Source of the DNA: Methanobacteriota archaeon
Lineage (GTDB): Archaea; Thermoplasmatota; Poseidoniia; Poseidoniales; Poseidoniaceae
Length of the DNA: 44,504 nucleotides
Assembly: GCA_002722695.1 (NCBI GenBank)
Contig: PBMS01000008.1
Coordinates: forward strand, 14,965-59,468
Direction of reading: 5' to 3'
Below the pieces are notes generated by a model. It searched no databases and was not told the origin of the DNA. It worked only from the letters and a program-made list of their open reading frames with translations. Below are positions 1 to 8,448 of this stretch, one piece after another; the stretch's first letter is position 1; each line of letters starts with the position of its first letter. The translations under genes were made by a program, and so were the position numbers.

Positions 1-3000
1 AGGTCGAACTCCATCAGTAGGCTGCTTTGGCCGGTACCCAGAGCGTTGACGCCCAACACCATCGTGTTGGATGCGCCACGGTTGACGGTGGCGTTCGAAT
101 CAATTTCGACATCCTTCACGGTCGGAAGCAAGCCGGTCGCTTCGAAAATGGAGCCACGTGAGAGATTGAGCGTCTGATTCCCGTCGCCGTCATCGCTGCC
201 CTGATCAACGGGCACACGCAATTTTTGCGTTGCTGACCATTCACCGATTCGGTCGCCCTGATCGGCCCTGAAACGCCAGTGTTGCCAGAGGTCGCCTTTC
301 AGAAGAACCGAATCCGTGTACGTGTTGTTGGTCATGTCGATGGTGTCGTTGCCCAACAAACCGGCGTTGATGTCATCGGAAGTCCAGCAGAGCGTATTGC
401 TGCTCAGGAACCACGGGTCGTCGCTGCCGCACGCTGCGATTCGTGTGTGGTTGGAATAGGAGAGGTTCCACGTGTAGTCCGTGCTGTTCAAACCGGACGG
501 TCGAGGCTTTGTGAGATCCCAAAGCGTTGAGCCGTCCGCAGGTGTGAGGCCTGTCGGCTGACTGGGGGTCCACGCCGTTGTGGTCCGGTAGGTCAGATTG
601 AGGCGGGGACGGACGTCAACCAACGCCGCCTCGCTGGACGAGAACTGGACTCGACCTTCCACGTTGTTGGGTCCGTCAACCGGGAAAAGAACGACGTCGA
701 GGGTGGCCGAGTTTTGAGCCAGAGCGTGCTGAACAAGACCCGTGACGTTGAACGCCACCGTACCGGTGGTGTTGACCCATTGAGCGGGGTTGAACGGAAC
801 GTCAAAGTCGTCCCCTGAGAAAGGACCGCCTGAGGCCCAGGATGACGTGTTGCCCGACGGGTAAGCGTACACCGATGATTCGGTCCACGCCGATGTGGAT
901 TCACCGACTGCAATGAGCGTGTCCTCGAACACGTCGATGGTGCTGAGCTCCAGACTGGCGTTCACAACTTCGTAGGTTCCGGGCAGAGGAAGACCGCTGA
1001 AATCCATGTTCATCAAGGCGATGGAAAACAGGTTGGGATTGCTCGTTGACACTTGGCTTCGCCCAACATAAAGCGAGGACGATGAACCGGTGTTGGCGTA
1101 TATGTTGCCCGTGTCGAGGTAGGTGTCTTCGGTCACCGTTGGGTAGCCCATCGACGTCACGATGGAACCTTCCTGAACGGACAGGGTGGCGTGAGTGGCG
1201 TTGATCTCTTCACCCACATCGTTGGGCAAGTAGAACAGTGTGGATGCGCTTCGTGGACCAAGCATGCCGTTGTTCATGGGTTGAACCATCCAGCGAATCT
1301 CTTGTGCGAAATCCAACTCTTGGGGCGGAGTGAAAGTTTGGTTGGTGATGTCAAACGCTGCGGAAAGGACCCTCGAATCGTAGGTGTACAGACCGGCCAT
1401 GTCGTTGTTGGCGTCGGCTTGGATGAACACTCGCCACCCCGTGGGCACCACGGTTCCGCTGTAAGACCAGCTGAAGGTGGGCGAGCGGTCGGCCACAACT
1501 GCGTGGGAGGTTGAATTCCACACGATGGCGTTGTTGCTCGGGCCTGTGTTCACGCCGCTCACTGCGGGTGTCGAGACGGTGCCGTCCTCCCACGTCAGCG
1601 TGAGGTAGGGCCGTTCGCTCGCACTTCCACCGGTGGAGGTGAACGTGATCTCATCGGTCGTTTGTGTTGACGTGTAGACCATGAGAGAGACGTGGTTTTG
1701 GCCTGCGGCGAGAGCGGCCTGGACGGATTCGGTCACATCAAAATCCATCCAATCGTCGGCAACGCTGGACACCAGGTCGACCACCACACCGATGTCGGAG
1801 CCGACGGCTCGTCCACCCTGTTGAGACCACGCGTTCACGCCGTCGTACGTGGTGGCGTTTGCACCGGTCGTCCACGGTCGAAGAACGGGACGTATCGCCA
1901 CCGGCTCGTCCTCGACCGAGCCGTATTCGGCGAACAAGCTGAGTTCGGCGCCTGTGACGCGAGCGCCAGCGGGCTGGGGCACCTCGGCCAGAGGAATGCG
2001 AATGAGGGCTGCGGATTGGTAGCCGGTGGAAAGTTCGCCGACCCTGAGGGTGGTGGAATTTTCGTTTGTACCATCGGAACCCGTTCCGTTCTCGACGATG
2101 TAGGTGTCGACGAGGTGAGGCGTGTTGAGGTGAGGCAGTGCTCCATGGTGTCGCAATTCAACCGAGGCCTTGGTGGAATTGAACACGACGGTGTTCAAAT
2201 CGGGCAACTGGAAATGGTAGGCAGAGGTCCAGTTTCCAATTTGGTTGGTGGCGGAGACGGCACGAACGCGCCAGTACCACGTCTCACCCTCGTCCAAATC
2301 GGATTGCAACGTGAACGACTTGTTGGTGACGTCGAAGCCCGCATCGTTCCACGACGCATAGGTCAGTGCACCGACGGAGGAGAAATCCGCCTGCGTGTCG
2401 AGCTGGACAATGTAGCCCGCCAGCGCCATCTGATTGTTGAACGACCAGGTAAGTTCAGGCCGTGCAACAGGGGTCAGGTCAACGCCGGAGCCGATGGACC
2501 ACGAACCGTTGACCGGTGTTAACAAGGAAGGGTCGGCTGGAAGAGCGTCGGAGCCCGGCACGTAGACGAAGGTGAGTTCAGGTCGGCTGGACATCGAGTC
2601 CTCAGCCGTGCTGAGATAGGCGGTACGAGCACCGCCTGAACCGGCCCCGAGGACCCCGACAATGAAGTCCACACGGCGATCTTCTCGCATCGCATTCTGC
2701 ACCGCAAGGGTGACGTTCCACTCCACGCTGTCGCCTTCAGAAAACGACGAGCCTACCGAAACGCTGTCCAGCAACGAGCCGCGTTCGCTGCCCTTTGCGC
2801 CTGCTGTGGCCCACGAGTTTGAGCCGTCGTAGCTGGACCACGTGGCGTCCTCTGCGTTCCAGTCGTTCTGATTGCTCTCCCAAACGCCGATGATCGGTGT
2901 TCCAAAGGTCGTTGACGTCAACGACATTGAGAGATGGGCGGATTCAACGGCGTATCCGTCGGGCAGCAGATTCGAGACGAGGTTGCAGCCCATGAGACCG

Positions 3001-5201
3001 GTGACCTCGCCGCCAAAGTTGCTGTACGCCACGGTCATTTCCGAATCACCATCGAAGTTGTCGTTGCTGGCTGAGCTGTCGATGTAGGTGTCCATGCACT
3101 CGGGGTATTGGTTGTCTTGCGAGCCGTTCCCGTGCTTGAGGCGGAATTCGTAGCGATCGTCGCCGAGGTACGTGCTCTCGAGCTGCGAAACCAGGAAACT
3201 TGAGGCCACCCACGAGCCGTAGTGCCCATCGCTGTCCACCGTCGCCATGCGCCAGAAGTACATGTTTCCGACCTCCAGGGTGTTGCTGCCCGTCATGGCC
3301 AGCGTTCCGTCTGTGGGGTTGAAATCGCTGTCCACACGAGTGTCGACGCGCATCTCTCGCAGGCGGAAATCTTCGTCGGTGGCCAACTCAAAGACGATGT
3401 CGTCACCTGAGGAAGGTTGCGTCCAGTTCAGCGACGGTTGGGTGTTGCCCGAGAGGTTGTCCCCGGTTTGGTTCCACACTGCGAGACCGTCAGCGGGGGC
3501 CGTGAGGCTCACGGCGTTGGGCGCCGTTCCGCTGCCCCACTCGTAAGTGATGGAAAAAGAGGGGGCGTCGCTGGGGTTGCTGGTCTCGCTGGAATGGAAA
3601 AACACACCCTCGTTGTTTGTGTACGATTCGAATTTACCGCGAACCGCCATCATCAGGTCGAGGGGTGCTTCATCACCGGCGTCGAGGTAGTTTTGGACGG
3701 CGTGGACAAGGTCAAAGGTGAAGCTGTTACTGGTCTGGTCGCCGTTGGCCAACGCGACCGTAGCGGTACCGTTTGATCGGCCACCATCGTACCACTGCAC
3801 GCCGTCGAGAGACATACGGTTCCAGGTCACTTCGTTTTCGGACCACAGACCCGAGTCGTCCATGCCGTGAATCGAAACCACCGGGCTTCCGGAATACGAC
3901 GAGCGCGTGAGTTTCAGGTCGGCGCTGAGGACGGTCAGATTGTCGTGGAGGCCAAGTTGATTGAGCGAGGTACGGAAGTGAATCAAGCGCTCTTTGTTGG
4001 ACGTCATGCTCGATTCCAACAGCATGTCGTCCCCGTAACTGAGTGTTTTTCGGGTTTCGTTCACGAACGTGTCCTGCAGGAAATCGTGTTCCAATCCCGT
4101 GTCGGTTGGACCCATCGTCATGGTGGCGGTGCCGTCGCCGTTGTCAACCACGTCAAGGTTCGGCAAAAGGAAACTGGTCGAGGCCCAAGCGCCCCACTGG
4201 TCGTTGGCGTCAACCGAACGAATGCGCATGTGCATGGTGGTCCCGTTGTCCATCGCCAGCGTGGACGGAAGATTGTACGTCCCCGAAGTGCCGCTGGAGG
4301 CAAAGGACGACCACAACGTGGAGAAGTGCCAGGCGAGGTCGGACGATGAGCGCCAGTCCTCGCTGTTGCTCAACTGAATCTCAACGTCGGTACCGTTGTT
4401 CATGGCGTAGGAAATCGATGGGGTCGTGACCGGTTTGAGGAAGAAATCAGCTTCCATCCAGGGCGCTCCGTCAGCGACGGGCAGATTCGGGAGGACGCTT
4501 GATCCGCTTGTCGCAGCGGTGCCGGTGGTGGCGTCGATGACCAGCCTAGGTCGGTCGGCAGCAACGATCGACTCGGACATGGCGCAGTTGTACTCTGCGC
4601 CGTAAGACGCCACGATCACCGAAAGATGGGACGCACTTGAGCGAGATGCTTGCTGGGCCAGAGAGGTGACGTTCAGCGACAACGTACCGTTGCCAATCAG
4701 CGATGTTGTGGGTTCCCAAGCCCCTCGATCCGTGACCCCTTCGGCACCGGCGACATCCCAAAGTTGGTTGTTCTCGAAGACGTTCCAAGAAGCAAACGAT
4801 CCGTTCCAAACCTCCTTCATTTCAGCGACGTACGCCTTCAATTCTGGGGCTCCGAGGATCTCCGTGGTGCACTGCAGTTCAATGCTGGCCTCGTGGATGG
4901 TGTCGCTCTGAGTAAAATTCATCGGGAATCGCAAAAGAATCCGAGATTGCTGCCCAAGTCCGTCGGCGAGTGTTCCCGAATCCGATGTGTTGTAGGTTGA
5001 CGAGGGATCAGCTTCTGATAGGTGGGTATCGGCGTGAACCGAATGATACGACGTGGCACGATGAACCGGATTGTCCTCGTCCAATTCCGACCAACCCTCC
5101 AGCGTCTGGGGCAAGGAAAGGTCGGCGAAAATAAACATCAAAGCAAGCAAAATCGCCGTGGCTTGGGGACGAAGAAATCGTACGCTACGCATGGGACTCA
5201 T
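1..5201 (-). CDS. Giant repeat-built surface protein (DNRLRE-like / Ig-FN3-like), 3' end beyond window
   Basis: The minus frame is open from an ATG at 5201 (alternative in-frame ATG at 5192) to the left edge, at least 1733 residues; the track omits it because its stop lies outside. It opens with a basic stretch and a hydrophobic run (LRPQATAILLALMFIFADL) that reads as an export signal. Six recurring units carry a DNRLRE-like signature (for example DTYLDTGNIY, DTYIDSSASN, DTYIVENGTG) near residues 56, 372, 702, 1030, 1358 and 1694. Between them lie Ig/FN3-like stretches marked by PTFSWSYS or PELTWSF and W-rich strands. DNRLRE domains in other proteins are extracellular beta-sandwiches, so an adhesive or structural surface role is inferred. 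No catalytic motif was recognised. The C-terminal anchor cannot be seen. It diverges from the RFC gene. Confidence 0.85.
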   Translation of the reverse strand, partial: MSPMRSVRFLRPQATAILLALMFIFADLSLPQTLEGWSELDEDNPVHRATSYHSVHADTHLSEADPSSTYNTSDSGTLADGLGQQSRILLRFPMNFTQSDTIHEASIELQCTTEILGAPELKAYVAEMKEVWNGSFASWNVFENNQLWDVAGAEGVTDRGAWEPTTSLIGNGTLSLNVTSLAQQASRSSASHLSVIVASYGAEYNCAMSESIVAADRPRLVIDATTGTAATSGSSVLPNLPVADGAPWMEADFFLKPVTTPSISYAMNNGTDVEIQLSNSEDWRSSSDLAWHFSTLWSSFASSGTSGTYNLPSTLAMDNGTTMHMRIRSVDANDQWGAWASTSFLLPNLDVVDNGDGTATMTMGPTDTGLEHDFLQDTFVNETRKTLSYGDDMLLESSMTSNKERLIHFRTSLNQLGLHDNLTVLSADLKLTRSSYSGSPVVSIHGMDDSGLWSENEVTWNRMSLDGVQWYDGGRSNGTATVALANGDQTSNSFTFDLVHAVQNYLDAGDEAPLDLMMAVRGKFESYTNNEGVFFHSSETSNPSDAPSFSITYEWGSGTAPNAVSLTAPADGLAVWNQTGDNLSGNTQPSLNWTQPSSGDDIVFELATDEDFRLREMRVDTRVDSDFNPTDGTLAMTGSNTLEVGNMYFWRMATVDSDGHYGSWVASSFLVSQLESTYLGDDRYEFRLKHGNGSQDNQYPECMDTYIDSSASNDNFDGDSEMTVAYSNFGGEVTGLMGCNLVSNLLPDGYAVESAHLSMSLTSTTFGTPIIGVWESNQNDWNAEDATWSSYDGSNSWATAGAKGSERGSLLDSVSVGSSFSEGDSVEWNVTLAVQNAMREDRRVDFIVGVLGAGSGGARTAYLSTAEDSMSSRPELTFVYVPGSDALPADPSLLTPVNGSWSIGSGVDLTPVARPELTWSFNNQMALAGYIVQLDTQADFSSVGALTYASWNDAGFDVTNKSFTLQSDLDEGETWYWRVRAVSATNQIGNWTSAYHFQLPDLNTVVFNSTKASVELRHHGALPHLNTPHLVDTYIVENGTGSDGTNENSTTLRVGELSTGYQSAALIRIPLAEVPQPAGARVTGAELSLFAEYGSVEDEPVAIRPVLRPWTTGANATTYDGVNAWSQQGGRAVGSDIGVVVDLVSSVADDWMDFDVTESVQAALAAGQNHVSLMVYTSTQTTDEITFTSTGGSASERPYLTLTWEDGTVSTPAVSGVNTGPSNNAIVWNSTSHAVVADRSPTFSWSYSGTVVPTGWRVFIQADANNDMAGLYTYDSRVLSAAFDITNQTFTPPQELDFAQEIRWMVQPMNNGMLGPRSASTLFYLPNDVGEEINATHATLSVQEGSIVTSMGYPTVTEDTYLDTGNIYANTGSSSSLYVGRSQVSTSNPNLFSIALMNMDFSGLPLPGTYEVVNASLELSTIDVFEDTLIAVGESTSAWTESSVYAYPSGNTSSWASGGPFSGDDFDVPFNPAQWVNTTGTVAFNVTGLVQHALAQNSATLDVVLFPVDGPNNVEGRVQFSSSEAALVDVRPRLNLTYRTTTAWTPSQPTGLTPADGSTLWDLTKPRPSGLNSTDYTWNLSYSNHTRIAACGSDDPWFLSSNTLCWTSDDINAGLLGNDTIDMTNNTYTDSVLLKGDLWQHWRFRADQGDRIGEWSATQKLRVPVDQGSDDGDGNQTLNLSRGSIFEATGLLPTVKDVEIDSNATVNRGASNTMVLGVNALGTGQSSLLMEFD

Positions 5202-5215
5202 CCCTTACACCACTC

Positions 5216-5230
5216 CCCGATATAGGGACT
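5216..5230 (-). promoter_or_regulatory. TATA-like box for the giant surface protein
   Basis: On the minus strand the sequence CCCTATATCGG is centred about 21 nt upstream of the ATG at 5201 and about 30 nt upstream of the ATG at 5192. This spacing fits archaeal promoters with a very short or absent leader. Assignment rests on sequence and spacing only. Confidence 0.45.
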
Positions 5231-5285
5231 TTTCCCTTAGCGGCGCTGAGGGGCCTCCTTTGAAGTTCCGCAGATGCGGGTAAAA

Positions 5286-5313
5286 ATCAACATTGAGCCA
5301 TCCCAATGTTGAT
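5286..5313. promoter_or_regulatory. Perfect 10-bp inverted repeat upstream of RFC
   Basis: ATCAACATTG is followed, after 8 nt, by its exact reverse complement CAATGTTGAT. It lies in the intergenic region between the divergent surface-protein and RFC genes, 27 nt before the RFC ATG at 5341. It could be a regulator binding site or a hairpin in the RFC leader. Ten exact pairs with a short spacer are unlikely by chance in so short a region. The function is unknown. Confidence 0.6.
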
Positions 5314-5340
5314 GGAGGCTCGTCGGTGACAAGCCAACGC

Positions 5341-6297
5341 ATGAGCGAACTCTGGGTGGAGAAACATCGACCCCAGACGGTCGCTCAAATCCGAGGCCAA
5401 GCGGCCGTGGTTCAACGGCTGGGAACCTACGCTGGAAACAAGAATTTCCCTCATCTGTTGTTTGCAGGCCCGCCGGGCACCGGAAAAACGACGGCCGCCA
5501 TGGCGTTGACCAAGGACATTTTCGGGGCCGATTTCCGACAAAACCTCCTCGAAATGAACGCTTCTGACGAACGCAAATTGGAGAGCATTCGGACCAAAGT
5601 AAAGCAGTTTGCACGGACGCAACCCTACGGCGGTGCTGCATTCAAAATCATCTTTCTGGACGAAGCTGACGCTCTGACCAACGACGCCCAAGGTGCTCTT
5701 CGTCGAATCATGGAGCAGTATGCGGAAACGTGCCGATTCATCCTGTCGTGCAATTACTCATCCAAGATCATCGAGCCCATCCAGTCGCGTTGTGCAGTGT
5801 TCCGCTTTCGTCCGTTGTCCGACGCCGACGTCGCCTCCCAAGTCGCCCACGTGGCCGGGTTGGAAGGACTCACGCTGGGCGATGGAGCGGTTGAGGCGTT
5901 GACGCGCATCTCACAAGGCGATCTCAGGAAAGCGCTCACGGCGTTGCAAGTCGCTGCAGCCCTGAACGCCACGGTCAGTCGAGAACTCGTCTACGAAACC
6001 TCAGCCACCGCACCGCCCGAGGCCTTGCACCAGTACCTCATGGCCTGCCGGGACGATGGCTTCCACGTCGCGCGTCGACGTCTGAGGGAACTCCTTGACC
6101 AGTTCGGACTTGCAGGCACCGACTTTGTGAATCAACTTCACCGTGAACTCTACAGCGCCGATTTTCTTGATGAGCGTTCAAAACTCGCCCTAACGGAATG
6201 GATGGCGGAGATCGATTATCGCTTGGTGGAAGGGGGCGGAGAGCAAATCCAGTTGGACGCCCTAACGGCTCAAATCGTTCAACATCTCCGGGCTTGA
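5341..6297 (+). CDS. rfcS: Replication factor C small subunit (clamp loader ATPase)
   Basis: An AAA+ ATPase of 318 residues that, with the RFC large subunit, loads the PCNA clamp at primer ends. Visible motifs in order are the N-terminal WVEKHRP, Walker A (AGPPGTGKTT), Walker B (FLDEADAL), sensor-1-like FILSCNYSSKI, the SRC arginine-finger motif (IQSRCAVFRFRPL), and the C-terminal collar helices. The track starts at TTG 5293, but the ATG at 5341 (MSELWVEKHRP) matches the usual RfcS N-terminus and leaves the inverted repeat at 5286-5313 outside the coding region, so I prefer it. The large subunit is not in the window. Length and motifs are typical. Confidence 0.95.
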   Translation: MSELWVEKHRPQTVAQIRGQAAVVQRLGTYAGNKNFPHLLFAGPPGTGKTTAAMALTKDIFGADFRQNLLEMNASDERKLESIRTKVKQFARTQPYGGAAFKIIFLDEADALTNDAQGALRRIMEQYAETCRFILSCNYSSKIIEPIQSRCAVFRFRPLSDADVASQVAHVAGLEGLTLGDGAVEALTRISQGDLRKALTALQVAAALNATVSRELVYETSATAPPEALHQYLMACRDDGFHVARRRLRELLDQFGLAGTDFVNQLHRELYSADFLDERSKLALTEWMAEIDYRLVEGGGEQIQLDALTAQIVQHLRA

Positions 6298-6344
6298 TTC
6301 ACTTTCAGTTTGCGTTAACGGGCCTACCAAACGTAGCAGTAGGT

Positions 6345-6539
6345 ATGAACCGTGGCATCACCATGACCACCGTGCTTGCCCAGGTTGAAGATGCGTTGTG
6401 TTGGACGATTTTAGCGCCGGTGGTCCGTGCCCGCCGCCGTCGAGTTGAGCGACGTGTTTCCCAAGAACTCCACGACCGTGAGCGCATCGACCGAGTGCTC
6501 AACGAAATCGTGGAAAATCACGCTGATTTACTCTGCTGA
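6345..6539 (+). CDS. Small basic hypothetical protein
   Basis: A possible 64-residue protein with an ATG at 6345 and another in-frame ATG at 6363. A short hydrophobic segment (ALCWTILAPVV) is followed by an arginine cluster (RARRRRVERR) and a charged helical tail. It starts about 48 nt after the RFC stop on the same strand, and its end overlaps the convergent membrane-protein gene by 12 nt. I recognise no family. The longer ORF in the track begins inside RFC and is unlikely. It could be a membrane-associated or nucleic-acid-binding small protein, or not a gene at all. Confidence 0.35.
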   Translation: MNRGITMTTVLAQVEDALCWTILAPVVRARRRRVERRVSQELHDRERIDRVLNEIVENHADLLC

Positions 6540-7436
6540 GGCCGCTGGGGGATTGACCGAAAAGGTCCATGTGTAGGTGCGAGTGTTCTCCCAAGGATCA
6601 CCTTGCTCAACGATTTCCACAACGATGGTGTGTTCGCCCGCTGCAAGACCATCACCGAGGAAAACAGCGAACGGTAGGTCCAAGTCAGCGTGAGGAAGGA
6701 GAATCGGTGCTGATTTGTTTTCGGCGGTCCGCCACGTACCGACGTCGCTGCCGTGTTCATCCCAGAACGACGGGTCGGATTCAATGACTTGGTCGGTGTT
6801 TTGGAAACTGTGCAGGATGGTCACGTTGGCACCGGTGTGGTCCACGTTGTCAGCCAGCCCAAACAGAACCCAAGCACCACCCACAATGCGCTCACCGCTT
6901 TCAAGGGTCCACTCGTTTTCAGAACCACTGACCTCGTCAGCAAAGGTGTAGTTGCCGTTGTGCTCAATGACAACGCCCCATTCGTTCGCAAGTTGGGGTG
7001 CAACGATGTCACCAAACGGAGGGTTGACCACCAGAAACGAGAGTGAAAGGAAGGTGAACGTGTAGAGAAAAAAGGCCCGAAACCATGTGCCTTTGGTGTA
7101 GTGTTCTTTGAATCGTTCCGGCATGATCATGCGGTGCAGTTGGGGAATCAGAATGAGCATGCTCAACGGAAGGATGTAGAGAACGTCGGTTTTGTCAAGG
7201 GTGGTGGAGGGCATCAGAATGTACCTCATCATGGCCGTGACGACCACTGCGTAGAGGATCACCAACCACATCGAGGCGGTGTCGGCTCGTTCCTTGACGT
7301 GGTACTTTACCGGGTCGAACGGTTCGATACCGAGGTCGGCACCCGAACGTCGCTTCTTTCTCTCTGCATTCTTTGCCCCATCCCGTTTTGAACGCTCGGC
7401 TTGCGCCGCCGCCATGGCCGTTTTGAGGTCCACCAT
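6528..7436 (-). CDS. Three-helix membrane protein with extracytoplasmic domain, unknown function
   Basis: About 302 residues from the ATG at 7436; the track start at 7442 is a TTG two codons upstream. The N-terminus is cytoplasmic-looking and very basic (KNAERKKRRS). Three hydrophobic helices follow: WLVILYAVVVTAMMRYI, VLYILPLSMLILI and AFFLYTFTFLSLSFLVV. The C-terminal 165 residues are soluble, rich in beta-forming residues, and contain several N-x-T/S sequons, as expected for an outward-facing domain. I do not recognise a family or active site. It is transcribed alone, convergent with the RFC side and divergent from tRNA-Met. Confidence 0.85.
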   Translation of the reverse strand: MVDLKTAMAAAQAERSKRDGAKNAERKKRRSGADLGIEPFDPVKYHVKERADTASMWLVILYAVVVTAMMRYILMPSTTLDKTDVLYILPLSMLILIPQLHRMIMPERFKEHYTKGTWFRAFFLYTFTFLSLSFLVVNPPFGDIVAPQLANEWGVVIEHNGNYTFADEVSGSENEWTLESGERIVGGAWVLFGLADNVDHTGANVTILHSFQNTDQVIESDPSFWDEHGSDVGTWRTAENKSAPILLPHADLDLPFAVFLGDGLAAGEHTIVVEIVEQGDPWENTRTYTWTFSVNPPAASAE

Positions 7437-7558
7437 AGCCAATCCTGAGCCGAACAGGTGTTAGAACACATCGGTCGGTCTCCCCTGAATGTGGGAGGGT
7501 CTTGTTCAGCGCTAACCTCCGATTTCTTCAAAGAGGGCATGGCTCACCGTCTGTGTAG

Positions 7559-7688
7559 GCCGGGGTGGCGTAGTTGGTAGCGCGTCGGACTCATAGGGCA
7601 GCCTCCAAGGCGATCGTATGACGTGCAAGCCCCTTGTGGTGTCTGAGACATCCGAAGGTCGCGGGTTCGAGCCCCGCTCCCGGCACCA
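7559..7688 (+). tRNA. tRNA-Met (CAT), elongator type, with intron
   Basis: The 5' acceptor strand GCCGGGG pairs with TCCCGGC, the T-arm is GCGGG TTCGAGC CCCGC, and A73 is followed by an encoded CCA. The anticodon stem TCGGA/TCCGA closes the loop CTCATAA once the intron at 7596-7649 is removed, giving anticodon CAT at 7592-7594. The body resembles archaeal elongator tRNA-Met rather than initiator tRNA, and position 37/38 is the usual intron site. A CAT anticodon could also be tRNA-Ile2 (modified C34), which I consider less likely. Confidence 0.92.
7596..7649 (+). other. tRNA-Met intron with bulge-helix-bulge motif
   Basis: The 54-nt intron lies between positions 37 and 38. The exon bases CTCA (positions 32-35) pair with TGAG inside the intron (7644-7647), forming the central 4-bp helix. 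The three-base bulges are TAG (7594-7596) and ACA (7648-7650), and GGCA pairs with TGTC on the intron side. Both cuts fall after the second bulge base, as the archaeal splicing endonuclease requires. Confidence 0.9.
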
Positions 7689-7709
7689 CCCTGCTGCGTC
7701 AAAGTGAAC

Positions 7710-7719
7710 ACTATAAGAG
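7710..7719 (+). promoter_or_regulatory. TATA-like box for the ABC exporter genes
   Basis: ACTATAAGAG lies about 30-35 nt upstream of the ATG at 7747, between the end of tRNA-Met and the ABC ATPase gene. The position fits transcription starting a few bases before the coding region. Confidence 0.45.
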
Positions 7720-7746
7720 ACCGAATCGTGGGCCATTCGAGGCATC

Positions 7747-8439
7747 ATGGCAGAACCCTTGCTCCAGATGGAAGGCATCGAACGGCACTACGAAACCCCG
7801 GCTGGCGTGGTCAAGGCGCTCGACGGTGTGAGCTTTGAAATCCACGAAGGAGAGCGCGTGATTCTCCTCGGCCCGTCCGGGTCGGGCAAGACCACGCTGC
7901 TCAATTGCCTCTCAGCCCTCGACAGCCCAACGGGCGGTAACTATCGATTTCAGGGGAGCGATGTCCCCCGGTCCCATTCCGAGAACATGACCTCGTTTCG
8001 AAGGGACAACATCGGCTATGTCTTCCAATTTTTCAACCTCCTGCAAGACCTGACGGTGCTTGAAAACATCTTGCTGATTCAGGAGCTTGCAGGTAAGAAA
8101 GACCCCGCTCGAGCCAAAGAACTCCTCAATCTGGTTGGACTGGAAGCCGAAGTGGACCGTTTTCCCGGGGAGGTCAGCGGTGGACAACAGCAACGCGTTG
8201 CCATCGCTCGAAGCATCGCCAAGCGACCTAAACTTCTGCTGGGGGACGAATTGACCGGAAATCTCGACACCGAAACGTCCCAAAAGGTGATGACTGCGCT
8301 GGTGGAAGCCTGCGAACAAGAAAACATCACCTCGGTCTTTGTCACTCACGACGAGGGGCTCATTCGCTACGCGACCCGGGTGATTCGAATCGACAGCGGC
8401 GCCATCGTTTCCGATGAACGCGTTGATGCAGAGCAGTGA
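7747..8439 (+). CDS. ABC transporter ATP-binding protein, LolD/MacB type
   Basis: A 230-residue nucleotide-binding subunit. Motifs seen are Walker A (LGPSGSGKTT), Q-loop (YVFQFFNLLQDLTV), signature VSGGQQQRVAIARS, Walker B LLLGDELTGNLD and switch THDE. The Walker B context has DEL where most members have DEP. The TGNLD sequence and the F-N-L-L-Q segment are typical of the LolD/MacB branch, which powers mechanotransmission permeases rather than classical solute channels. The permease gene starts 10 nt downstream, so the two form an operon. The substrate is unknown: candidates include lipids, lipoproteins and peptides. Confidence 0.93.
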   Translation: MAEPLLQMEGIERHYETPAGVVKALDGVSFEIHEGERVILLGPSGSGKTTLLNCLSALDSPTGGNYRFQGSDVPRSHSENMTSFRRDNIGYVFQFFNLLQDLTVLENILLIQELAGKKDPARAKELLNLVGLEAEVDRFPGEVSGGQQQRVAIARSIAKRPKLLLGDELTGNLDTETSQKVMTALVEACEQENITSVFVTHDEGLIRYATRVIRIDSGAIVSDERVDAEQ

Positions 8440-8448
8440 GGCGGGACC

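Noticed and set aside
1692-2522. 276-residue plus-strand ORF
   Set aside because: Shadow of the giant surface protein on the minus strand, whose repeats continue without interruption here.
7458-7469. GTGTT-AG-AACAC inverted repeat upstream of tRNA-Met
   Set aside because: Arms of only 5 bp with an imperfect centre; expected many times by chance.
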